Under the pieces are notes generated by a model. That model had not been told where the DNA came from, searched no databases, and saw only the letters and a list, made by a program, of their open reading frames with translations. The position numbers and the translations under genes are program-made. Positions 26,447 through 33,159 of a stretch of 64,000 nucleotides of DNA are shown one piece after another. How positions within the stretch are numbered: position 1 is the stretch's first letter; every line of letters begins with the position of its first letter. The DNA comes from Chryseobacterium sp. OV279 (GTDB lineage Bacteria > Bacteroidota > Bacteroidia > Flavobacteriales > Weeksellaceae): contig NZ_FQUD01000001.1 in the NCBI RefSeq assembly GCF_900128945.1, forward strand, positions 972,838 to 1,036,837, given 5' to 3'.

Positions 26447-26622
26447 ATTTTGACGCAAAGAAATTGATTATTTTATTCAAAAAGGGCAGCAAAGGTGGAA
26501 TCAATTTCATTGATTCGATGAAGCGGATGTTGTATACAGATCGCTTCATCAGTGACGCAGTCACAGTCTTTACCTTCCTCAAAACTAAAACGTTAACAAG
26601 ATCAATCTTTGCGTCAAAAAAA
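26447..26622. repeat. Nested inverted-repeat element (MITE-like)
   Basis: Outer arms (about 26448-26468 and 26600-26620) share TTTTGACGCAAAG...TTGAT in inverted orientation. Inside lies a second perfect inverted repeat GATGAAGCG / CGCTTCATC (about 26517-26525 and 26541-26550) and a small GTGACGCAGTCAC palindrome. It lies in a 700-bp gene-free stretch between hemL and the amidohydrolase gene. The organisation suggests a small non-autonomous element or a structured RNA. Confidence 0.6.
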
Positions 26623-26774
26623 CTTCCAAATATTTTACAGGTAACCCTATATACTTGCAAATCTTAAACCCGCATCCAGAAACCCGGAGCCATTCAATCT
26701 TAATTTTCTTATCCCAAACTTAGGTTAGTTAAGAAAAAATCATTTGATTTTTTTAGACGTGTATCTTATGGCGA

Positions 26775-26820
26775 AGCTCAAACTTAATATTCTTAAAAGC
26801 TTATTAAATCTTAATGGTTT
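26775..26820 (-). repeat. Dispersed repeat, inverted copy left of the amidohydrolase gene
   Basis: The reverse complement starts AAACCATTAAGATTTAATAA and matches 28398-28442 at most positions. The two copies flank the amidohydrolase gene in opposite orientation. Confidence 0.7.
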
Positions 26821-26909
26821 AATATTTTCAAGGCAAAACAAATTAAGCCATTCAATAAATCATACAGAGATTGTAATAAACCATACACCTTCATCCTTTC
26901 CGTTCTTTC

Positions 26910-26917
26910 TATTTTTG
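26910..26917 (+). promoter_or_regulatory. Candidate -7 promoter box for the first amidohydrolase gene
   Basis: TATTTTTG fits TAnnTTTG 18 bp before the ATG at 26935, which favours that ATG over the in-frame TTG at 26929. Confidence 0.45.
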
Positions 26918-26934
26918 TATGAAATAGATTGGAA

Positions 26935-28269
26935 ATGAAGACCTCTGACAATACGATATCCCGTAAAGATTTTATAAGAAATTCAGCACTGGCCGCAGCC
27001 GGACTTAGCCTAATGCCCAATATCATGGCAGCATCTCCTTTTCCTGGAGAGCAAAACGTTTCGGCAAAAGGAAAATTAAGCCTTAAGAATGTTCGCCTGG
27101 AAACCGGGTTTGAGTATGAGGAAGGAGAAGTCATTTCCACCAAAACCAATCTGTTTTATATCGAAATCGAAAACGGAAAAATCAAAAGTATTGCTCCGAA
27201 TCAACCCAATGCAAAAGCCACTGATGCAAAAGGAATGCTGATGCTTCCTGCATTTAAAGACATGCATATTCATTTAGATAAAACGTTTTACGGCGATCAA
27301 TGGCAGGCGGTCAGAAAAAGAACGGGCGGTGTAAAAGGAATGATCGCACTTGAACAGAAAATGCTTCCTGAAATGCTGAAAAACTCAACGTTCAAAGCAG
27401 AAAAAATGATTGAACTGCTACAGTCAAAAGGAACATCTTTTGCGAGAAGTCATGTCAATATTGAACCCACCTCAAAATTGGACTCATTAAAGAATCTTCA
27501 GAAGGCTTTAGAAAATAAAAAGAAAGGTTTCGGAGCCGAACTGGTTGCTTTTCCACAACATGGCGTTTTTTATACAGATTCGGTGCCTTATCTGAAAGAG
27601 GCAGCTCAAATGGATATTGATTTTATCGGTGGAGTAGATCCGTTTAATATTGACGGAGCGATTGAAAAAACAGTTGATTTTACGGTTCAGCTGGCTTTAG
27701 ATCACAAAAAAGGAATTGATATTCACCTTCATGAAACCGGAGATTCAGGGCTGAACACGGTGGAATATCTCATTAAAAAAGTCAATGAAAATCCTTCTCT
27801 GAAAGGAAAAACATACCTGAGTCACTGTTTTATTTTAGCCAAATTAGACAAAACAAAACAGGAAGAAATGGCTGAAAAACTGGCGGAAGCTCAGATCGGA
27901 ATTGTCTCTACCATCCCTTTTGGAAACCTCATCATGCCGATTCCTGCGCTGTACAAACATAATGTAACGGTTCTGACCGGGAATGACAGTATTGTAGACC
28001 ACTGGAATACTTTCGGGACGGGAAGTGTACTTCAGAAAGCGAATCAGATGGCACAGCTGTATGGATATTCTACAGAGTTTTTATTATCCAGAAGTCTGAA
28101 ACTGGCAACGGCAAATGTTCTTCCATTAGATGATAAAGGAAACCAAAAATGGCCAAAAGCCGGAGATCAGGCAGATTTTGTACTGATGAATGCAAGCTGT
28201 TCCGCAGAAGCAGTATCAAGAATTTCAAATGTGGAATCACTAGTTCATCAGGGAAATGTGGTTTATTAA
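26935..28269 (+). CDS. Amidohydrolase (cytosine-deaminase-like) with Tat-like signal
   Basis: 444 residues from the ATG at 26935. The N-terminus S-R-K-D-F-I-R-N-S-A-L-A-A-A-G-L resembles a Tat signal with one Arg replaced by Lys, so export of a folded metalloenzyme is likely. The amidohydrolase metal site follows the CodA/isopropylammelide-hydrolase pattern: H-I-H-L-D-K near 107, S-H-V-N near 162, D-I-H-L-H-E-T near 260, S-H-C near 292 and a metal-binding Asp in T-G-N-D-S near 342. Substrate unknown; likely a cyclic or substituted nitrogen compound. A close paralogue without the signal lies at 29581-30819, with an AraC regulator between them. Confidence 0.88.
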   Translation: MKTSDNTISRKDFIRNSALAAAGLSLMPNIMAASPFPGEQNVSAKGKLSLKNVRLETGFEYEEGEVISTKTNLFYIEIENGKIKSIAPNQPNAKATDAKGMLMLPAFKDMHIHLDKTFYGDQWQAVRKRTGGVKGMIALEQKMLPEMLKNSTFKAEKMIELLQSKGTSFARSHVNIEPTSKLDSLKNLQKALENKKKGFGAELVAFPQHGVFYTDSVPYLKEAAQMDIDFIGGVDPFNIDGAIEKTVDFTVQLALDHKKGIDIHLHETGDSGLNTVEYLIKKVNENPSLKGKTYLSHCFILAKLDKTKQEEMAEKLAEAQIGIVSTIPFGNLIMPIPALYKHNVTVLTGNDSIVDHWNTFGTGSVLQKANQMAQLYGYSTEFLLSRSLKLATANVLPLDDKGNQKWPKAGDQADFVLMNASCSAEAVSRISNVESLVHQGNVVY

Positions 28270-28586
28270 AAATAATAGGATGAAAGATTACTTAATACTT
28301 TCAACTTAAAATAGCTTAAGTGTTTAAAAATTTTTGTTGCTAAGAAATAATTTCGCGCAGATTGATCAGATTGTACAGATCTTTTTCTGAAAATACTGAA
28401 CCATTAAGATTTATTCAGGTTTTAAGAATATTAAGTAGAGCTTTGCTTTTTAAGAAACACAGCTTAAAAAAATCAACCTATTTTTTTCTTAACTTTCCTT
28501 ACCTCCTTCATCCCTCTTAATGCTTCAAAACTGATTCCTGTGATTAATACATTTTGTGGTTAAGAAACGATCAATCCTGTTTAAAA
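28270..28586. other. Intergenic region with a dispersed repeat
   Basis: 317 bp without a gene. It contains the repeat at 28398-28442 and the CGCAGATTGATCAGATTGTACAGAT phrase near 28356-28380 in split form, both typical of flavobacterial intergenic filler. No good promoter box is seen directly before the AraC gene. Confidence 0.5.
28398..28442 (+). repeat. Dispersed repeat, copy right of the amidohydrolase gene
   Basis: GAACCATTAAGATTTATTCA... to TATTAAGTAGAGCT, the plus-strand counterpart of 26775-26820. Confidence 0.7.
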
Positions 28587-29498
28587 ATGAAAATATCTCC
28601 ATCCGTTCAGATTTCTCGCATAAATTTTACTAATTTTAAGAGAAAATCAGATCAAGTGGGTCATCATACAGATCATTTTCCCGTTTTAGGGATTCAGGAG
28701 TTCAGCGAAAACCAGCTTCAGGGCTGTCATCTGCTGTTTAATGAACTGCATGGGGAACGTTCCATTGATGAACCTCATAAACATGATTTTTTCATCATCA
28801 ATCTTTTTGAACACGGAAAAGGCAGCCACACCATTGATTTCACGGAATATGAGGTGGGAAACAGCCAGATTCATCTTGTTTTTCCGGATCAGGTGCATCA
28901 GTGGGTGATTGAAAAGGAAACGGTAGGTTATCAGCTGATGATCAGCAGAGACTGGTTTGAGAGTTTTCTGCCTTCGCTGAGGTTTTCAGCTTCTTATTAT
29001 CAGAGCCATCCGGTGATTAATCTTTCGAAAGAAACTTTTGGGACTTTCCTATATGAATTTCAGGCCATCCAGAAAGAGGTGAGTGAAGAGCATGTATTTT
29101 GGGAAGTCATCCAGAAACGGAGTGAGCTGATCGGTTTGCTGGTCAGTAAATCGGTGGAAGGGACTTTTAAGGATTTTGAAATGTACCACTCCAATCCTAT
29201 TATATCTAAATTTTTACAGCTGATTGATGAACATTTCAGAACGGAAAGATCGGTGTCTTTTTATGCGGAGAAGCTTAATATTTCTGCCAATTATTTAAAC
29301 ATCGTCTGCAAAAAAAATCTCAATTCTTCAGCTTCATCTTTGATTCAGGACAGGATTTTACTGGAAGCAAAACGTCTTTTAAAAGTATCCGAAATGTCAG
29401 TCAAGGATATCGTTTACGATCTTGGTTTCTATGATCATGCGAGCTTTTCCAAATTCTTCAAAGCACAGACGGGAATGACACCGTCGCAGTTCAAATAA
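28587..29498 (+). CDS. AraC-family transcriptional regulator
   Basis: 303 residues from the ATG at 28587; a longer reading starts at TTG 28554. An N-terminal cupin-like sensor domain (H-K-H-D-F-F near 60, then FPDQVHQWVIE) is followed by a C-terminal double helix-turn-helix (about 205-303: SVSFYAEKLNISANYLN, then SVKDIVYDLGFYDHASFSKFFK, TGMTPSQFK). Its position between two paralogous amidohydrolase genes suggests it activates them in response to their substrate; this is inference. Confidence 0.92.
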   Translation: MKISPSVQISRINFTNFKRKSDQVGHHTDHFPVLGIQEFSENQLQGCHLLFNELHGERSIDEPHKHDFFIINLFEHGKGSHTIDFTEYEVGNSQIHLVFPDQVHQWVIEKETVGYQLMISRDWFESFLPSLRFSASYYQSHPVINLSKETFGTFLYEFQAIQKEVSEEHVFWEVIQKRSELIGLLVSKSVEGTFKDFEMYHSNPIISKFLQLIDEHFRTERSVSFYAEKLNISANYLNIVCKKNLNSSASSLIQDRILLEAKRLLKVSEMSVKDIVYDLGFYDHASFSKFFKAQTGMTPSQFK

Positions 29499-29530
29499 TA
29501 ATCCATACAAAACAAAGCATAATTGATACA

Positions 29531-29561
29531 CCGGCTCTGAAACAAAGCCGGCGTAACTTTG
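29531..29561 (+). promoter_or_regulatory. Promoter with adjoining inverted repeat for the second amidohydrolase gene
   Basis: TAACTTTG (29554-29561) is a perfect -7 box 20 bp before the ATG at 29581. Just upstream CCGGCT (29531-29536) and AGCCGG (29546-29551) form an inverted repeat over the -33 region, which lacks TTTG. That arrangement fits an activator-dependent promoter or operator, or a residual terminator of the AraC gene. Confidence 0.5.
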
Positions 29562-29580
29562 TCCTGTTAAAAGATAAGTT

Positions 29581-30819
29581 ATGCAGTTTCCGTATCAATT
29601 GGTTGCAAAAGGAACGTATTCGCTCAAAAATGTCCGTCTGGAAACGGGATTTGAATATGATGAAGGAGAAGTGATCAGAACAAAAACTGACCTTTTCAGT
29701 ATGGATATAGAAGAAGGGAAAATCAAAGCTGTAAAGCCGAATGATCCTGCTTCCGATGCATGGGATGCCAAAGGTTTTCTGATGCTTCCTGCTTTTAAGG
29801 ATATGCACATCCATCTGGATAAAACATGGTACGGACTTCCGTGGCAGGCACTTTCGCCCAAACGGAGAACGGTTAAGGATATGATCACCTATGAGCAGAA
29901 AATCATCCCTGAACTCTTAAAAACTTCCGTGGAAAGGGCAGAGCAATTGATCAGTCTGTTGCAGCATTACGGAACTCATTTTGCGAGAACGCACTTTAAT
30001 ATTGATCCTACGTCAGGTTTAAAATCTCTGGAACATCTGGAACAAGCTTTAGAACACAAAAAAGATTCTTTTAAAGCTGAACTAGTAGCTTTTCCGCAGC
30101 ATGGTTTGTATTATACTGATACGGCTCCTTTGATGAAAGAAGCGGCACAACTGAAAAGTGTAGGTTTTATCGGAGGACTTGATCCTTTAAGTATTGATGG
30201 GAACATAGAAAAGGTGCTTGACTTTACGGTACAGCTGGCTTTAGACCATCAAAAAGGAATTGATATCCATTTGCATGAAGCAGGAGAGTCCGGGATGAAA
30301 ACCATCAATTATCTGATCGATAAAGCGATTGAAAACCCGCAGTTGCAGGGAAAAACATTTGTGAGTCATGCTTTTGCTTTAGGACATCTTTCGACAAAAG
30401 AAACGGAAAAGATCGCAGAAAGGCTGGCAGAAGGAAAAGTGGGAATTGCCTCTTCTGTTCCCTTCAGAGGAACGGTAATGCCGATTCCTGTCTTGAAAAA
30501 GTATGGAGTGAATGTTCTGATCGGAAATGATAATGTTCAGGATTACTGGAGTACTTTCGGTTCGGGAAATATGCTTCAGAAAGCGAATTTGATTGCTGAG
30601 CTTTACGGATATGAAACTGAATTTTACCTGTCCAGAACACTTCAGTTTGCCACTCAAAGCATTCTTCCGCTGGATGACAAAGGAAAGCAGCAGTGGCCAA
30701 AGCCTGGTGACGAAGCTTCCATTGTACTGGCTGATGCTTCTTGTTCCGCAGAAGCGGTTTCCAGAATATCCAAAACAGAAGCCTTCATGAATGAGGGGAA
30801 CCTGTTCTGGAGACCTTAA
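29581..30819 (+). CDS. Amidohydrolase (cytosine-deaminase-like), cytosolic paralogue
   Basis: 412 residues. Aligns along its length with the protein at 26935-28269 and keeps the same metal motifs (H-I-H-L-D-K near 77, T-H-F-N, D-I-H-L-H-E-A, S-H-A, G-N-D-N) but lacks the Tat-like leader, starting directly at YQLVAKGTYSLKNVRLETGFEY. The pair therefore seems to act on the same class of compound in two compartments. The Cys after the SH motif in the first enzyme is Ala here, a possible specificity difference. Confidence 0.88.
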   Translation: MQFPYQLVAKGTYSLKNVRLETGFEYDEGEVIRTKTDLFSMDIEEGKIKAVKPNDPASDAWDAKGFLMLPAFKDMHIHLDKTWYGLPWQALSPKRRTVKDMITYEQKIIPELLKTSVERAEQLISLLQHYGTHFARTHFNIDPTSGLKSLEHLEQALEHKKDSFKAELVAFPQHGLYYTDTAPLMKEAAQLKSVGFIGGLDPLSIDGNIEKVLDFTVQLALDHQKGIDIHLHEAGESGMKTINYLIDKAIENPQLQGKTFVSHAFALGHLSTKETEKIAERLAEGKVGIASSVPFRGTVMPIPVLKKYGVNVLIGNDNVQDYWSTFGSGNMLQKANLIAELYGYETEFYLSRTLQFATQSILPLDDKGKQQWPKPGDEASIVLADASCSAEAVSRISKTEAFMNEGNLFWRP

Positions 30820-30857
30820 TTGAAATATATATTTTTTAATATACTTGTTTTTTGTGA

Positions 30858-30890
30858 ATAAAGCCATTGGATTTTCTGATGGCTTTTTCG
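30858..30890 (+). terminator. Terminator after the second amidohydrolase gene
   Basis: AAAGCCAT (30860-30867) pairs with ATGGCTTT (30879-30886), followed by T residues. Confidence 0.75.
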
Positions 30891-30959
30891 GTGTATTGTA
30901 AGAATGATTATTTGTTTATATTTTGCGGATGACAAATTTAAAACTCACATCAATAAAAA

Positions 30960-31427
30960 ATGCCTCAATACATAGATTCATATTATTTGGTTAATGAGAG
31001 AGACTCCGGTCTGGTCTATAAGTTTTTGGATGATTTTTTACCCCAAAACAAAGAGTTATCTGAAGACTATCCAATACCTCAATTTGGGCCTGAAAATGAG
31101 AAAGCTTTTGATAATGTTAAAGATTTGCTGACTTATCTCGATCAAAATGCAGGTGTTGATTATATTATTTACTGGCAAAACCTCGCTGACACTTCTGAAT
31201 TAAAGCAGTTTACATTACAATATACAAATGACGGGAAAATGATTTTTGGAGTTTCTATTTATGGAAACGAAGTAGATTCGAGAGAGAGCTTGCTGATGTA
31301 CTACAGAATGAAAAGATATCTGAATCCGGATTATGCATGTATCACCGGAGAAGAACCGCCTCCCGGAAATTCTGAAGAGTTGATCAGGTTTTGCGAAAAT
31401 AGGTATGTACCGATAATAAGTGTATAA
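30960..31427 (+). CDS. Hypothetical acidic protein, possible immunity-type
   Basis: 155 residues, no signal peptide, acidic. Strand-helix content with YIIYWQN near 68 and FTLQYTNDGKMIFGVSIYG near 82-102. I recognise no named family. Small acidic cytosolic proteins in pairs like this, with the gene at 31460 following after 32 bp, often belong to polymorphic-toxin immunity groups, but no toxin gene is adjacent. Confidence 0.7.
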   Translation: MPQYIDSYYLVNERDSGLVYKFLDDFLPQNKELSEDYPIPQFGPENEKAFDNVKDLLTYLDQNAGVDYIIYWQNLADTSELKQFTLQYTNDGKMIFGVSIYGNEVDSRESLLMYYRMKRYLNPDYACITGEEPPPGNSEELIRFCENRYVPIISV

Positions 31428-31459
31428 AATGATACAGAATTTTAAATTGTAAAACAGCA

Positions 31460-31834
31460 ATGTATAAAGAATTTGGACTTTGGAAAGAATATGGGGAAAA
31501 GTACCAGAATTTCCCATCTGTAAACCTCTATATTAATGAAGAAGTGAATGCATTATATGATAAGGATAAGTTAATCAATTATCTTAATTCAGGAGGAATT
31601 GCTGCAGCAACCAGCGCTCTGAATTTTCCACACATATTTACAAAAGAAATAAGATCAGGATCTTTTTTGATATTGACGGACGGAATTTGGTCCTGGCCTA
31701 ATGATTTACCGGAATATATATTAAATTACAATGTCATCGTTCCCAACGACTGGTATGATTACATTATAAAAAACAAATATCAAATATCACAAGAGATAAA
31801 AGACCTGCATAAAAATGTCGATTGGAGTAGCTAA
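31460..31834 (+). CDS. Hypothetical protein with a TDGxWxWP motif, possible immunity-type
   Basis: 124 residues, cytosolic. The segment I-L-T-D-G-I-W-S-W-P-N-D-L-P-E-Y followed by a hydrophobic strand and P-N-D-W-Y-D-Y-I resembles small proteins seen beside polymorphic toxins, where a (T)DGxWxWPxxLxxY signature recurs. Function not established. Probably co-transcribed with the gene at 30960 and closed by the terminator at 31839. Confidence 0.7.
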   Translation: MYKEFGLWKEYGEKYQNFPSVNLYINEEVNALYDKDKLINYLNSGGIAAATSALNFPHIFTKEIRSGSFLILTDGIWSWPNDLPEYILNYNVIVPNDWYDYIIKNKYQISQEIKDLHKNVDWSS

Positions 31835-31838
31835 CTAA

Positions 31839-31876
31839 TAAAAAGCCATCAGAAAAAATTCCTGATGGCTTTTACA
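31839..31876. terminator. Bidirectional terminator
   Basis: AAAAGCCATCAG (31841-31852) pairs with CTGATGGCTTTT (31862-31873) between converging genes. Confidence 0.85.
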
Positions 31877-31900
31877 ATTTGATATGAAGAAACTAGTTAC

Positions 31901-33124
31901 TTATTGTAATCCTGCTAAAAGGTTTACTCCGTCTACTGTAGCCCAGGCTCCAGGAGTTAGAGAAACTTTGGTAACAGTAGTAGCATTGGTGAAAGTTTTA
32001 GCACCGTTTGGAGAGAATGCATAACCCCAAACTCCTGCATTGTCAGAGTTTAAGTAGGTAAGAGGAGCTACAACCACTTTTCCGGTATTTACCTGGCTTG
32101 TTTCTGTAGCTGCATCCTGGATCAGAACGCTATAAGCTTTCTGAGTTCCGATATTTTTATAACCGCTGATATAAACATTTGTGAAAATTCCTGTTCCGTG
32201 CTTTTTGAACTGGATCGCAGAAATTTCCGGAGAGTTGGCAGATTCAGGGTTAGTATTTGTATCTCTGATTAAAGTGATATTAGATACTTTTGGTGCTACG
32301 TTATCAGCATTTCCAGAAGCTTCGATTTCCATTCCGAAGTTCCCTGTTCCTGTCTGGAAAGCGTACCAGTTGGTATTGTTCTGTCCGCTCCATGCATCCT
32401 GCCAGTCGAAAGAGTCATCGAAGTTACCGTAAGAAACGATGTTTTTAGCACTTACAGTTCCACCGAAGAATTCGTATCCGTCGTCAGTTCCTTTATAAGT
32501 TACAAGGTTCTCTAAAGTAGTTCCAGCTCCTACAGCGTAGAATGTCATAGAGTTGGTTTCAGAAGTACCGTCACCGATCTTTTTACCAGCGTATTCTACT
32601 CTTACAAACTTCATAGTTCCTGAGTTTGAATTGGCATCAGTTCCACCGTAGTAAACGTTATTTCCGTCTTCAGAAAGAGCTTGTGTATTTCCGTTCACTG
32701 CTTTGATAGGAGCGCTTCCGTAGATGGTAATTCCACCCCAGTCTCCAGGAGTTTTGGTAGAAGTTGTGAATACAATCGGCTCAGCAGCTGTACCTACAGC
32801 GTTGATCTTTCCGTCCTGAAGAATCACTAAACCACTTGTTTTAGAAGTGACTACATTGAAAGTAGCTCCTGCTTCGATAGTGATGGTAGCGTTATTTGTA
32901 ATTTTTACGATTCCGTCTAATGTATAACTTCCTTTTTTGATAAGGATATCTTTTGAAATAGTCCCTGATAATGTTCCGCTTCCGCTTAATACACTTTCAG
33001 TAGTTCCAGGAGTAGTAACTGTAGTACCGTCTCCTAAGCCATCATTTACCTCGATAGTACATGAATTTAAGGCTAATGTTAACACGGCTGTTAACGATAA
33101 TAATGATAAAACTCTTCTTTTCAT
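31901..33124 (-). CDS. Beta-helix surface lipoprotein paired with a TonB receptor
   Basis: 407 residues. Lipobox L-N-S-C near residue 22, then an acidic/Thr-rich linker. The body (about 60-370) has recurring G-x-I/V strands and Gly/Asn turns (ITIEAGATFNV, GLVILQDGKINAVG, GDWGGITIYG, MKFVRVEYAGK) typical of right-handed parallel beta-helices. It lies 36 bp downstream of the TonB receptor and should be its surface partner. Together with the divergent PhoB/PhoR-like genes this suggests phosphate-related nutrient capture, which is inference from context. Confidence 0.85.
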   Translation of the reverse strand: MKRRVLSLLSLTAVLTLALNSCTIEVNDGLGDGTTVTTPGTTESVLSGSGTLSGTISKDILIKKGSYTLDGIVKITNNATITIEAGATFNVVTSKTSGLVILQDGKINAVGTAAEPIVFTTSTKTPGDWGGITIYGSAPIKAVNGNTQALSEDGNNVYYGGTDANSNSGTMKFVRVEYAGKKIGDGTSETNSMTFYAVGAGTTLENLVTYKGTDDGYEFFGGTVSAKNIVSYGNFDDSFDWQDAWSGQNNTNWYAFQTGTGNFGMEIEASGNADNVAPKVSNITLIRDTNTNPESANSPEISAIQFKKHGTGIFTNVYISGYKNIGTQKAYSVLIQDAATETSQVNTGKVVVAPLTYLNSDNAGVWGYAFSPNGAKTFTNATTVTKVSLTPGAWATVDGVNLLAGLQ

Positions 33125-33159
33125 TTTTATACTTTATTTTTATTTTTTATTAATTTATT

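Noticed and set aside
26445..26667. Overlapping small frames on both strands near 26.5 kb
   Set aside because: They are created by the nested inverted repeat, which gives mirror-image frames; no protein-like features.
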